Source: Numida meleagris (taxonomy: Eukaryota > Chordata > Aves > Galliformes > Numididae). From it: a stretch of DNA of 64,000 nucleotides. Of this stretch, positions 35,784 to 50,396 are shown one piece after another. Every line of letters starts with the position of its first letter. Position 1 is the stretch's first letter. The position numbers and the translations under genes were made by a program. The stretch spans positions 12,152,995 to 12,216,994 of the forward strand of contig NC_034412.1 in the NCBI RefSeq assembly GCF_002078875.1, in the 5' to 3' direction. The notes beneath the pieces are model-generated. The model was given only the letters and a program-made list of their open reading frames with translations. It was not told the origin of the DNA and did no database searches.

Positions 35784-38174
35784 ATTTGGATGCATCTTTA
35801 ACCTGTCTTTGATTTGAGAAACTGAACATGTTCACTTGCTACAGTTTATCTAAGGGATAAAACATGCAGATATGAAACAAATCAACATCACATTCCAGCT
35901 AGAAATATACTACAGTTCTGTCTAAAGAAATGTGCTTTTGTTGAAGCTTCATAAATTGACTCTTACGAATCAGCAGTTATTAGATGTATGCGCAATGACT
36001 CCAGATTGCATTTATCAAAACCAAACTGTATGCTCTGACTGTTGTTGGGAGATTCTCGTTTCGCAATCACTCCTCTGCCTCCCCTTCACCTCTCCCAGGC
36101 AGAGGAACAGTATGGGTTCTGGTTTGTAGAAAGAGAGATGCTAAGTGATTTCCCAGAACCATACAAGAAAGCTGTATCAGTGCTCGAGACTCAGGTCCTT
36201 GCTTTTCAGATCAGTGCTTTAGGTGAGGAAAATGCTTATTAAATATTTTATTTACACACAGGGCATGAATCCAACTATTCAGATTTTACAATGCATTCAT
36301 ACATATTTTTGTGGATTTGAGTTTTCCACTGAAAATTAATGAGAATTTCTTGGAAATAAACCTGCTACATAATCCGTAAGTACTTATTAGCTAACTGAAA
36401 GCCTGTTAAAACAATATGCTTCTGAAACAGTATAAATTTTACCTCATCAGTGTTTGGATCTAATAATTCTTATGATCCTGGATCTACAGCATTTTCAACA
36501 CTCTCTTAAGCATATTCAAGGTATAAACACTAACAGCCTGTGAAAATAATACTTGCTTTCCTACCTCACGCATGAAGTTACAGCTTGTTACAATAAGACT
36601 TCAGGGCCCCTGTGCAGTTTACGCAAGCAGTCAAGCTTCCAGGGAAAAAAAAAATTCTACTCATACTGTTTTGCATCTGGCTCAAATTACATGTTATCCC
36701 ATTCACTCTCCCAAACACATCTCCAGCGAAAAAGGGCTCTGCTTAAAATGATTATGCATTTAAGAATATTCTTTGACAAATGTTTCTGAAGATAACAGTG
36801 CTCTTTGCCAGCCAGGATTACTGAGCTCATGATTTCATTTCACCTTTCAGTTCCCATTAGCAGCTTTTTGTTTGGAGTTTCCTAGGCTTCTCTGGTGAAG
36901 CTGTTAGCAAAGGCCAAATGGCTTGCCAGCCCCAAAAAGCACAAAGCAAACTCAGAGCCTGAGATCCAGGTTGATTACCTGCTGATGACCAACCACAGCG
37001 CTGGGCCTGCTGGGCCCATCAAGAACTGCTGTCTGCTGCAAATGCAGCTCTCTCCAACAGCTTGTACAGCTCTTATATACAGTCTCTAGATCTGCTACCT
37101 TGCTGAGGAGATTATCTTTCTGGAGAAAACAAGTAGAGAGAGTGCACTGGAGACCAACACCAGGGTGACCTTTGCCTGGGACCGGCCCTCCAGGGAGCCA
37201 CAGCCCCTCACTGAGCACAGGGAAAACCACGGCACCCTCGGTGATGTGCACGAAGAGGTGGAGGTGGAAAACTTACCAAAATGTATGTTTAACCTGCAGC
37301 TGTACTGTTTTGCGAGTGGGTTTTTGGATCGAAGCAAAGTTAATGGTTGGGAAACATCCAGCTGAAGAAGATTCTATCCCAGCATTTAATTTCTCCCTCT
37401 CCACGTTCTGAAAAAGCTCAATTTCCATTGGTGAGCTGCACACAGAAGTTCTCAAATAAAGAACACTGCATCCATTAGATATTCAAGAGATGAAAACACT
37501 CCTTTTGGCCCCTGAATATTGAGCCGGTTCTTCAGTACAGTTCCTCTCCCCTGCTAGCATCTCTGTCGACTTTAGTGGGACTACTGACAATGTTACAGAC
37601 ACCACACTTTGACCAAAATGCAGAAAGCTATGATGACAATCCATTTTTTTCCATGTTTTAACAACCACATATACAGTCTTAAACAAGAAAAAGACTACTC
37701 TATGCTTTCCAAAGGCAATTCAATACTTGCATGAGCAGCAACTTGGAGTGATTGAGTGCCAAAAACTCTAGAGCACAATTGGCAGCAGATAAATAACTAG
37801 TTGCCAGAGAAGTGCAGGGCCAGCCGGGGGTGGATGGAGAAATATCCTTTTGCTTTGGACTGTGTGGCTGGTGCAGACAACGCTGCATTCCCTGCACGCA
37901 GGTCATATGATGGCTGCCATAAGAAAATCAAGACTCTGCCAGGAGACATCATGCAGTGAGACCCCAAATAAGCAAGTTATTTAAACACGTGCCTAGCTTT
38001 CACTATGTGAGCAGTCCCAGTAAAGCACACGTGGGTAGTCAATGGGATTATTCATGTGCTTTAAGCCAAGAACAGGATAAAGTGCTTTGCTCAATCCATT
38101 TCTTAGTTTCCACTCCAAACTGGCATCTCCTCCGGAAACTGTTGGCAAATGCTGACATATAACAGTAGCCAATG

Positions 38175-38196
38175 TATTTATTTATTTATTTATTTT
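38175..38196 (+). repeat. (ATTT)n microsatellite
   Basis: Five or so tandem TATT/ATTT units. Confidence 0.88.
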
Positions 38197-41100
38197 GAGA
38201 AAAAGGCATTAGCTCTCCACTATTGTGAATCCAGAATATTTCTTTAAAGTGTTTTTAAGTTTACAAAGTTCTTGAAAAGCATGACTTCGGCAATTCAGCA
38301 AATAAATTTTCAGGGAACATAATACCATTCACGTTTCATTTGCTAGAATCACTAGGTTCACTTAGTACCTCTTATACTGAACATTATCATAAGGACAGAA
38401 TCTTATCTGGCATAAATACAGAAGTTTAAAACTGCACATTATTTGTCCTTCATCCGGTTAGATGGTGCAACTAATGTAGACTATGTTTGAAAGAAATGAG
38501 AGAAGCAACACAGCAATAAGAAATTGGCAACAAGTTTTAAAATTCCTTGAGTAAACAACATAGCATATTTGCCAAAGCAAGGTTCGGAGTGGTAATTAGC
38601 ATTGTGTTTTCCTACTTGCTGAATAAGAAACCATTCAGTGTAAGATTTAAGTAAAGCTCCCACTAATATTAGAAAATTATCTTCATATAAAACCATAGTT
38701 TTACCTATTCTATGCTTCGTTTAGCAATCCTAACAGTATCCTTTCCCTCTGTAGAAGAAAACACAGTAGTGTATAACTGGTATACCAAACCTCAGCAGTC
38801 CAAGATTGTTCCTGCAGAGGAAAAACAGATATTCTCCTCCTTGGTGACCTTCAAAGTATTTCCTGTTCATATGAAATACACATCATCACTAAACCTCTTA
38901 TCTACAGGTTAATTCAACATAAGATTCAAGTACTTCTGATTCATTTTTTCAACATTTATCAACTCAACAGTCACGTATTAGCTCTAGAATAACCATCATA
39001 TAGCATTCAATTTCCAAATCCTAGGTACTATGCATTTAGTCTAAGCATAATTTTTGTTGCTGCTAAAAATAAAAATTAACAGCATTTTGGTTTAATTTGT
39101 CAATAAAAAGTACAGCCTTTTCCACAGCTCAGGCCAAATGGCTTGGAGAAAACAACTGTGACACTATACAGTTAAATGTGGCATCAAAGAGAAAAGCAGT
39201 CATTGACAATATGTAATAATAATGCTTAATACTTCTTCACAGCTCTTCATTTTCAGGTCACAACTAAACAGTCACTGTTGTTCACAATATTGAGTACTGA
39301 GACTGAGCTGGATCTTTTTATTTTCTACTAGGCAGTGGGGAAAAAGAGAATAGACTCCCATTCAATAAACAGAACTAAGAAAGGGTTATATGTTGAATGC
39401 GAATATATATTTTAAAATTTCACAAAAGGGGAGCCTGGAACTTATTATAGTCTATAATCTAAGGGATGACCAAATAGACACAATTTAAAGATGACAGGGG
39501 TAGTGACATGGTGAAAGTAAGTCACAAAGTTTTCAGGCCCTTGACCCTCAGAATCTCCTAACATCATCGTTGTAACCAACAGTCAGCTACATCAGGAAGC
39601 ACTACATTTCCAGATGACCTGTATTTTGCCTACTTTTGCCAAAGACACACATTGAGTGAACTGTATTGCAAACCCCAAAATGGCAGAGTGTTAACATATG
39701 AAAAAGAGTAATTTTGAAAGTTAAAAGCCTCCGAAATAAAGATTTTCCAAAATCAGAAGCAATCTTCAGTGCACCTCAACCTTCCATAGCATCTACAGAG
39801 GAACTGCCACATGAAATCCACATCAGAACAATAGATCAGCCACTGGGAAAAATCAAAAATAACCTCTATTAAGTACTACTTCATGCAAGTACTCCCTCTT
39901 CCTTTGAAATTCATACAGTTCTGGCATCAAACTCAAACTGTTTAAGAGCATCCCACAGCAACACACAGCAGCGTAGGAGAGCAAGGGCACAACAAGTACA
40001 ATGAACCACAAGAGTATTTTGGTGAGCCCAGATGCTCCTTTTAGCTACTCCCAGTGAAATGCGACTTATCAAAGTATCCAACCCATATGTATAACGGACT
40101 GCACTGTCTTATTCGTAGACAAAGGATCCAAAAACACAGTAGTCCTTTATGCTTACTCCATCACTGACACAAGCAGACTAGTGACCCCATGACCACCCCA
40201 AAGCTCCAGATTTTCAGCAAGAAAAAAATTCAGACACATTTCATATGAAAATTTATCCACTGCTTTTATTTAAAGCAAATGCAATCTAGTATAGATAAAT
40301 GTTACATCTGATCCAGCTCTTGTTAAACAAATACTGTTAATACACTTTAAATATTTTTTTTTCCTTTTCCCCATGTTAAACTTCACTGTCCAGTATTTAT
40401 CCTGTACAAGCAGATTCATATAAAGATTGGACTGAACATTAAAATAAAACACTCCACATAGGAGATGGAAGCACTTAAGTCAGAACGGATCCCATTAGCA
40501 GCCTGCTCTGCAGCACAGCACTGACCAGCAAGCACAAACCCAGGATTCTGACACAGATCTTTATACTGTGGCAGACCGGGCCTGTGAAATCTGGTTAGTA
40601 CGACTGTATCCCTTCTGGGAACTTAAGAGAGCTGGATTTCACCAGCCTATGAAACCCAATTCATTCAATCTCTTTCAGATAACAAATGCTACTGAGATGA
40701 AAGAGCAGGTTAGTATGTCTGAATTCAAGTTTAAATTGCAGGGGAATGGCAGTGGGCATGAAGGTACAACAGACTCACCTCTGGGGACCTGGGACATATT
40801 TTGGAAACAGAGGAGCTTGGACAGCCCATGGTGTGGCTTAGCATGCCCACAGCAAGGGTACAACATCTGCCAAGGGTTCTGGGGAAAAGCACCTTAGCAA
40901 CATCATGCCACAAGGAGAGACCTGTGCTGCATGGTCACACATCAGAAAGTGAAAGAGTGCAAGCCACCATTTCTCTGCTCATGTCCCCCCGGCCCTACCA
41001 CCTGTGCCAATTTGTGTGAGCAGACATCAAGCAGAAGACAGAATCAAATCAAGCAGGCATGAGACTGGAGAGAAGAAAGTGCCAGGAGCGGTAACTGGCA

Positions 41101-42659
41101 TCCTCCCAACACTGCTCCCTGCTGCCAGCACAAAGGCTGCTTCTGGACCTCTCTGATCAGCACTGAACACAACGAGGCGGTTAGGACAAAGGTCTGGCAG
41201 AGGAACCCATAGTATATAAAGAAATGGATATTTGAGGGGAAGAGGAACATAGGACTGTAGGTAGAAAAGGACAAGGACATGGAGAACCTTTATATGGTAG
41301 CAAGTCCAGGCACACACTGAAGCCAGAAATAGTTGAGGATCAAAACCCTTCTAGCAAAGATGCTGCTCTATGCAGGCACTGAGAGTTACTCCACCACACT
41401 ATACTACCAGCTTCTTGGGGAATATTTTGCTTCCTGTTATGATAAAAACAAACCTCTTAAAAATGAACAAATATCAAGACTCCATTAAAAAAAAACAAAA
41501 CTTGCACTCCTTGTCAGTACTCCTGATCACACAGCTACATGTATGACGATGGCCCATTTACTTACAAGTTTAAAGAACTAAAGAATTTCTGTTTCCTCAC
41601 AGTTTAATTCATGTGAAACGTTTTGTTCTCAGACCCTGTGTACTTCAAGTTTGCTCTGGCTGGATTCCTCTATCCTGTTGCCAAGCTTATGTGATTCTGA
41701 TCAGCAGGATTGCTGCCCAAAACAAAACACAGTCCCAGATACAAACACCCTCCAAACTACATGGAAGTTCAGAGCCAGATGAGAATTTCATGAGTGATCC
41801 TCTAACATTTTTATACAGCCAAACTGAACCCCCCAACCTCAGCAAACCTGAATATACAGGATATTCAGAAACCACGCACCCTCTTCAGCTGTAATTGTTC
41901 AAAACCTGAAGTACCACTATAGAAATCCACATCAGAATAGAAAAGAGTCAATATTTCAGGGTATTAATAATCATGAAAATAAAAATAATGAATCTTTAAA
42001 ATGTCAGTGGAAAAGGTAAAAAAAAAAAGAAAAATCACAGTGCTACAATAGCTTTTTTGATTGTTCTTTTGAATATTGCAGTAACTGAGTGCCCACTCCA
42101 TTATTTCAGTAGAAATTAGGCACGTGGATGAAAGATGGGCATCTAACCACATCTATTTGGATCTTTCCGGTGCCCAGTGTTCATGGCATATATCCTATAC
42201 CAGGAGAACACTTTTTAGCATCAATAAAATGACTTTCACCAATTAGTTGCTGATTATAAGGAAGTATTGAGAGCTGTACATCCTACTTTATCAACTGAGC
42301 TGTACTCATAACTAACTGCTTCCCAAACACTCTGCCTTCTACTTCCTTCCCTTCTCTGATGATGCTGGCCTTCAAGCTACATACAGAAGTCAGCAAAGGA
42401 AACCAACGTGGGTAGCACAGCTCCATTGGCCCAGCACTGAAGGAAATTAAAGTCATCCCCTTTACCTGCTGTTAATCTCCTCATATCCAGAACAGCAGTA
42501 CCTCCCCAGGAGCACTGTGACTACTGTGTGCAAGCCTAGATTTTTTACTAGATTACATGTCCAAAAGTACCAGTGTGCCAGAAATTCTCCATGCAAGCCC
42601 ATGTATTTATCAGCCCCAGCATTTTTCAGGCCAAATGGCAGCCTGAACTTAAGCCCAAG

Positions 42660-42770
42660 ACAAGACAAAAGGTTTAAAAAGAAAACAGAAGGAAAAAAAA
42701 AGGAAATGAAAGAGTGGAAAAAAAAGAAGAAATAGAGGCTGACAAGAAGGGAAAGAACAAAATAGGACAT
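42660..42770 (+). repeat. Purine-rich tract
   Basis: About 110 bases dominated by A and G (GGAAAAAAAAAGGAAATG, GGAAAAAAAAGAAGAAATAG). The matching minus-strand frame is a Phe/Ser-rich artefact. Confidence 0.75.
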
Positions 42771-45700
42771 GCAGCGGCATAAATATGTCAAGTTCGTTCA
42801 CTTTGATTTTGAGCCTGACCCCTTAAGCTCCTTTCCAACATATCCTTCCCCTAACATGAGTTTCCAGTAGATGTATTATTTGGTATAGTTGGCCCAATAT
42901 TAAAACAATGGAATCCTGCAGCATGAAAGCAGCTGTTGCTTTTTCAATCTGCTCTTGGAGGCTTTCCAATAATTTCTGTGTCAGAGGATGCTTTACAAAG
43001 TTCTTTCTCCTTGCTCCAAGCCTGACAGGGAGAGCCCATCACGTACAATACCTGCCAGACAGCCACTACATTCCCCAGCACAGCCCTTTCAAAACAAACA
43101 AACAAGTTTTTCAGTCACATTCATTCTTTTCCTTCATTTTTTTGCAGTAAATCAATAGCTTGTTAGGCAGTTCTGTAGCTCAGTGATCTCCTTCTTGCCT
43201 TTCAAATGCTGAGACAGGGCTATGGATTGAATGACAGAGACATCTGTTACAAATAGGGAATGTGCCATGATTTATTTGCTAGATACTTGCATTTTTGCTA
43301 ATATTATACAGAAACAAAGAGTACAAATTCTTGCCAAAAATGCTTATGTATTTGGTTAAATGCAAACCAAATGAACTTTTGGAATAAGTCTGTTGAATTG
43401 TTGCGTTTACAGCTATGAGACAATGATAATCCACTCCTTTCTCTAAAGCTGCCCACTTTAACACTGACTTCTAGTTAGCCCTTTGATGCTAATTTACAGC
43501 GATGACTTTTGCAGGTCCTAAACACTCTTGGGAATTAAGGCTGACATTCCTGAGGGTCTCAGAGTCAGGGTCCTCTACTTCTCATGGACAAACACCATCT
43601 CCAAGTGAACGGACCTGCTTTTCCCAAAACACCCTCTGTTTTGGGAGGCCTCCTTCAGCACCGGTGTCCCACCACACACATTCCCAAGGAATCCCCTCTG
43701 GCCACCCCTCTACTTACAGACATTTCATCTCCTCTACAGTATTAATCCTTTCTCACAACCATCAACAAATTATTAATGATGGGGAACCACTGCCAGGATT
43801 CCTGGTGATACAAATCTTTGGGGATGATGATGTAGTATACAGACAAAATTCGGGTTCTGCTGCAGTGCAGATGCATAACCCCTGTTCCCCATGGGGATTT
43901 CACACAGTAAGTCTTCTCACTTCCTATAGACATGAATAAGGGCAGCACACCAGAGAGCCTATGTCAGGAATAAGGGCGTCTACAGAAAATGATCAAAAAA
44001 ATACTCTTCTACAAAGTGTCTCATTAATTCAGCAAAGCGTTACAGTTGCATAATTGACAGGACTTTCACCAAGAAGCCTTTAAAAATAAAATCAAACCAA
44101 CTTGTTTACATTCCTGTTTCTCCTGCATCTATCTCACTGGTTAAGTTGAGCCAAAAGAGTCAGATACAAAACTCCCCTTCTTCTTGCAGAGCAGAACGGC
44201 TCAAGCAAAGCAGCTGGGCACAGCACTGCCCTTGCCTGGTGCCAGCCTGCAGCACGTAGGGACAGGACTGACCTCTCACGCCCACATGCTCCACACATAA
44301 CGGCTCAATCTGCATGGGATTTTCAAGGTTTTCTGTAAGTAATTAATGTTTGCTGATGTTTCCACTTTTCTGATTTTCAAAGGACAAGTCCTTTGTGCTT
44401 GATGAGAAGGGAGATTAAGCTCCCGATTTCTCACAATTTAAGCACCCAAACGTGGAGATACTCAGAAATTTCAACTTTTCTTTAAAATCTCAGTTTCTTC
44501 TTTACTTGTCAGCAAGGTTCAGATATTTCTGCAGAAGCCCAACTAAACCCTCTGCTGAGTATTGCGTTTCAAAACTGCTAGTGATTATACATATACACAC
44601 GTCTACAGTTCTTAGGAAAAAAAAAGAAAACGCTCTTCAGAAAAGAAATAAAGTAAGCACTATGAGATTCAACCAAAAGCCCTTCTCCCCCCAAGGCATG
44701 GCTAATATACTATCTGCAAGTACATATGGGACCAATTAAACAGAGCTAACTCCTCACACAGGCACCGCAGCGTCACTCTGGAGGAATCCACAATTGATTA
44801 AACAAACTCAAGTAATTCCATTCTGGAAACACATACTCATTCACAACCAAATACCAGTCTTTAGGAATCCCATATGCCATGAAAAAACTCTCCCTGCTTC
44901 CACAGAGATCCATGGCAAAGCATGTATGAAGCTTACCAAGAACAGCAACTAGTCCCCTTTCTCCTGCTGCCTTACATGTGCTACTACATTTACCTATAGC
45001 TGTAGCATTATTAGTGCTTTGTACAGTAGCAGTAAATGTTGCTATTTCAGTCTTATAATTCAACATCAACAATGGATTGAAGTGTATCAAAGGATGGAGA
45101 TATTAAATTGTTTAACAACATTAAACAGAAGAGCTCAAAACTATACAGATGTTCCCTTCCAGCAAGGCTGGCATAATTTTAAGACTTCAGACCTGTATAA
45201 TGATCATCATTCAACCTCTGACATTTGGAAGGTGACTTCCTCTTTTTCTGGTAATTATACTCTAATTTAGCCCAATCTGCTCCAAATGTTGAAAGACACT
45301 GCAGTGACTGGCAAGTTTTCCACACAGAGAACATCTGCAGAACAAACAGAATAAGAAAACCCTTTTTCTCAGCACGCTTTTCTCCACCCTTTTTTTCCTC
45401 CTCCTTTCAAACCAATGACCACCTTAAAACCACTATCAGCCCTTTTACAAATTAAATAATTAAAAAACAATTTTTTAAAAAAGCCAATCAATTCTGAATC
45501 TGCAAGTTTTGGCTCAACTGTGAGCAATGAAGTTGTAGGAGACACAGGAATGTAAATGAGCGAGGTTCGTTTTTCAAATGTTTCTTGTATAAACCCTGCC
45601 AATTATCACAAACAAAACAGATTTCAGGCTTATGGGAAATCAAGTAATACGGAATGTCAACTAGGGAAAAGGGCTTGGGCTTTTAAAGCTGCAAGCTTCC

Positions 45701-48700
45701 CTAGATACAGATTTAACATACACTCCTGTAATACAAGATGATGGAAATATTCTAAATGCCCAAGACACTTACAGTCTCCAATGTGGGTGTGTTGGGCAGC
45801 TAGTTAAACTAATGCGAAAGAACCAGCAAAATTAAAATAAATGAACTGCCTGCCCAGCATTTTCCACTGTCTTCTTCTCTTGCCCCAATCAATTTAATTT
45901 ATAAGCATTACTGATGGAGTTATTTCAGCATCCTTCAAAACACACAGAACTGTAATTCTACAGGAGATGTTAACAAGGTGCCTTTTATCAAACTTGATGC
46001 ATCTGAAGTCTAAATTATTTACCCTGAAAGTGAAGGAAGGGAAAGAATTTAGGGGCCTCTGATAAAATATTAAATGTTTGCATCTTGTGAATACCAATTA
46101 GTCATTCGTCTAGAAAAAAAAAAGACATTTATTTTAATGAAAAAAAGACATGTATTTGGCTGAAAAGAAACCCAACTCTGATGCAAAATGTTTGAACAGC
46201 TTTATATATTCAGTCCTCTGTATTCATAATCAAGACTGATAAAAATTCCATTTGCACAAACACCACCACCACAAATAAATAATTGCCAAAATAAATCCAG
46301 TAGATTGCCATGCAAAAATGGGCCTCCTACCACTTAATTTGTTTTAATGCTTTTTACAGCATGTCTCTCTGCTCAGATTTGTAGCTTTTGTTATTTGCAT
46401 TCTGACCACTAAGCCCAAGGGTTATCAACTGTATAATTCACTTTTTCTTATGTTTGAAATTCTTCGTACTGCAGCCCTATTTCTGAATCACACTTATCTA
46501 AGCTATTTGCATGTATAATGGACATACAGTTCCTTCAAAAAAATCTCTGGGCCAAACTGATAAGTGATGTCAATGACAGTCATGTGGCCAAAAAAAAAAA
46601 AAGCCTGATTCTGAATGTTTGCTGATATGGCAGTAAGCAGGTAGCTTGCAGATACGAGGTACACAGGTGCATGCACACAGGGATTCAACCTGAACCTCCA
46701 GCGCTGCTTCTGTATGAGTCAGCCCCAACTCTGCAAAGTGAGAGGAATCCACATGGGACTTCTGAAGCAAATCTGCCAAGCTTCGTTAGAAGGAAAAGTA
46801 ACTGTCCAGTTTGCAGCTCTTATTGAAGTTTCCTACCTTTGGAAAGGAAAGATAACTTATACAGCAATTCAAATAAAGGCTGACCCACAAGCTTGAACCA
46901 TGAAGGCCAACTCCTTTGATGGAGTACCTTCAACAGAATGGAAACTCAGCAGAGAGCTTCTATCAGATGAGATTCATAGAACACAGAGAACAATACAGTG
47001 GCTGCACAAGGCTCTGCCTCATCTCCACTCACTTCCATCAGGATTTTCACTGCAGCTGCTGAGATCCCCAAGACTGCCCACTGCAAAGCCTTCTCTACCA
47101 ATACGCTGTTTAAGAACACGCAGCAGAAAATGCCCCAGATGTACTCAAGAGTAAGGTTTGGCTTTCAATCTTCAATGGGAAAGCCAGCAGGAGGTCAAAG
47201 CCAGATGCTTACGACGGACATTGCTTTGGTCCAGAAGCAAATCTTGAAGCAGATAACCTCAGATGTTAGAAGTCTGAGTGAGCTATTAACTGCAGTCACA
47301 GATTTTGACAGGGAACTTTGACTCCACATCAATCAGTCACTACAAGTTTCCTTCCAATATACTGACCTTTAATCCAACTATAATATTTCTAGGCCTACAT
47401 GGCTTTAGGAGCGGAAGGCATCCCTATTTGATTTTTATTTAATTTTAGATCCCAGATTCTCTGTCTGGAACAGATTTTCAGATGACATTAGAAAACCCCC
47501 TGAAATAACATCAGTAAAGTTTTGCATGCACAGCTATTTGCACAAGCCAAATCTACAGTTTTACAAGACAATCAGATAGATAAACATCTGTCTGTCCCAT
47601 TCTGAGCAGCTGATGAGAGCAGGGGACCTTTGATCATCCAACAAAGCCCGTTCCCTCTTGGGTGCAACCCAGCAACCACAATAATAGAAATGTTCCAAGT
47701 TTTTTCTTTTCACATCTTAAAGTGCTGGATGGGTATCACGAGCATCTCGGCATCATCCATACTACAAAGAGGAAAACATGGAAAAATCAGACACTGAGGA
47801 GCTACAACATCTCCCTGCAGAAACAGGAACACAAACTAACCACATTTTCGGTTGTTCAGGCCAGGCAATCATACGTAGTACTTATCCATAAGGATGACAA
47901 TAGTTTTCAACTGTTGCACAACAAGAAAACTAAGCAAGTAAATCTGCTTAAGCACTGAACTTTATAAATGATTATTTGTAAAAATAAAGATTAGAAGTCA
48001 TCTAAAAACCATGGCATTCTGTGCCGTACTCATGCCTAATATGAGATTAAGAGGGAACCAGCTTCATCCAGCACATGAAACAGGGTTGTGGCTGTCATCT
48101 ATATTCCCTGTAGCGTCTGTAGAAAAGTGATTAGTTTCAACTCCTGCCCTATGACATGAGCATTTCCACTTTCATGATTTATCCGCAGTAGAGTTAGAAA
48201 TTAACAGGCTCTGGTGGCTGTCACTGATATTCCCAACTCAACAGAATAAAGCTGTTCCTGGAGCAGATTTGGGATTGCCTTTTCTGCTTACACAGTAACC
48301 AAATCACAGATGCAGTTTACTGTGAAGTTGCCAATACTTAATAGCGTTTAATGGTGCAGCATGCATCTGAGTGAGGACAGGGCACAAGCATCCGCATGGA
48401 GAACATATCAGTTTGTTGGCTTCAGTACAGCTTCCCTCTGTGCCTTCCTCCCTGAACACGTACTGCTGAACAGGAGCAAAACGCAGCTTGTGGGTTCCTT
48501 AAATGCTGAATGATCAGCTCAGAACAGACAATTCTGGGGAAGAAGCGCAGACAATCTGAAAGCAGCAAAAGCAATGAAAGCACCATGGAAGGAACAGCAC
48601 ATGCAGGACACAGGGATAGAACTCAACAGTCGCTTAGCAGTGGATGACAGCACTCACAGCCCTGTCTGGCTGCACAGAATGCTGCCAGCTGATACGGCTA

Positions 48701-49848
48701 CGCTGGGTCACACCACAGCCAATCTGCCCACCAATGCTGCTTCACAACCCGCAGTTGACACAGAGAGAGCTCCATTTACTTACATGTGCATATGCTGCAG
48801 AAGGAGCCAGCAATACCAGGCTCATTTACCCCCAGAGCCCATTTTGTCTAAAGGAGACTTCCCCAGTTCAGTGCCTGCACCACTCTGGCCTCGGTTGCTT
48901 TTCTGCTTGGCACACAATCACATCATGCTGTGGAGGAATTAGATTTTTTCTAAAAAGCTGCATCTCAATAAACTGACTTACTTCTCTTCCCTACACATAT
49001 TCGAAGGGTACTGCAAGGCTTCCAAAGTCATCCCCATTTGAACATGATTTTCCATCTGTACATTTCAACCTACAAACCTGCATTCAATATGAAAAAAAGC
49101 ACAGAAAAGAAGCAAAGTTGTCTTACCATATTATATTCACTTAATAATCATAAGCAATTTCTCAGAGAAGTCCTCCAGGCACAGTTTTAATGTTAAAGCA
49201 ATTCTTGATCCGTTTTAACCATCCACTGATACAGATAGTCCAGTTCATTAAAAAGTACAAGACTCCATTTCCAGAAATGCCCTCATTTCTCAGGCAGAGC
49301 TTAGTCACATTCCATGCAGCAGCCTGGCTGCACAGCAGCTGCCTCTGACACCACAAATCCAGCACCCGGGTCCCCACGCTTTGGGCTCAGGTACACACAG
49401 TGCACAAAGTCAGTGGCAAAGCTTTGTGATACAGCCATCAACAAGGCATTTTCCACGTGCGGTTTTTCAGGCAGCTTAGCTAGGTTTATAAACGAATGAA
49501 TCCCACTTGAGTAACAACTCTTTCTTAGGGTTATCTATTTATACTCATTTCACCAGCTACAAAATTCATGACAGGGAAGACAGTTGGAGAGGAAAGATTA
49601 TAATCAGTTTTTTGAAACTTTACAATATTTACATAGCACACGAGAAAAGACTGATTAAGGACAGAGTTCAAAACTGTGACAGAGCATAGATGGTCATCTC
49701 TCTCACTTTGTGCCTCTAAACACAGGCTGTTGTCTGGTTGACTTGACATGCCAGCATTGGAAGTGCACACTGGGACCATGCAAATTACAACAAGTAAAGC
49801 AGGGAATCGTTACCCAATCAAGCCCCCAGATTTTTCATCTAAGGGATG

Positions 49849-50396
49849 TGTCATGGTTTTATGATTTTTGGTTATCGGTATTCCACATCATAACATCACG
49901 TAGTGTACTGGGAGTTAAAGAGTTAATGCTCCAGTTCCATGGACTGTGGATAGTTCCGGGTACCTGGTTCTCAGAAGAGAAGAACTACATTTCCCAGAGG
50001 ACTTTGCTGCTCTGTTACCGTCTTCCGTTCAGAGGGAAAAATAAAACTGTTTGTGTATCACGAGACCTTCCCTTTTCGCTCCTGCTCATCCTGGCAGCAT
50101 CTTGCTCCCCAGCCGTCTCACCGTTGGCATTAGAGTAAGGCCCGCCTTAATTCTGGACACTCTCTCTCATTGTATTGGATTTATTAGATTAAATTGTAAT
50201 TATATTGTATTATATTGTGTTATTTTGCATTCCGATATCTTATTTAGTAAATTAGTTTGTTTCTCCTCAGATTGTTGCCGCTGTTTTGGTTTTAGGCCCA
50301 TCTCCCTATCCTTTTTCCCTTTTCCCTTTCCCAGGCGTGGGTCCCCCGCCCCATTAGTCATGGAAACAGGCCAAACCTGCCCATAAACAGTTGACA
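49849..50396 (+). mobile_element. Solo LTR of an ERVL-like (class III) retrovirus, 548 bp
   Basis: Starts TGTCATGG and ends CAGTTGACA, with terminal inverted bases TGTCA/TGACA. It is flanked on both sides by GGATG (49844-49848 and 50397-50401), a perfect 5-bp target duplication typical of ERVL. The end, reading like AAACCTGCCCATAAACAG, resembles chicken GGERVL-type LTRs from memory. An AATAAAA lies at about 50039-50046 and an AT-rich R/U5-like stretch at 50190-50240. No internal region is present, so the provirus was removed by LTR-LTR recombination. Confidence 0.85.

Larger units (their letters stand above)
35784..49843. other. PID1 intron 1 segment, no confirmed gene
   Basis: Fourteen kilobases of intron. 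Open stretches that drew attention are 36895-37455 (both strands), 44773-45270 (both strands), 46900-47321 and 48574-48976 (plus). None gives a protein I recognise. 37277-37407 has a splice-site pair in PID1 orientation (AATTGAGCTTTTTCAG acceptor, TTTTG|GTAAGT donor) and is kept only as a candidate cryptic exon. No copy of the PID1 first coding exon (MWQPATERLQ as I recall it) was found. Confidence 0.6.

Noticed and set aside
39804..39812. Minus-strand ATGTGGCAG, which matches the first codons recalled for PID1 exon 1
   Set aside because: The following codons do not match and no donor appears at the expected place, so the match is chance.
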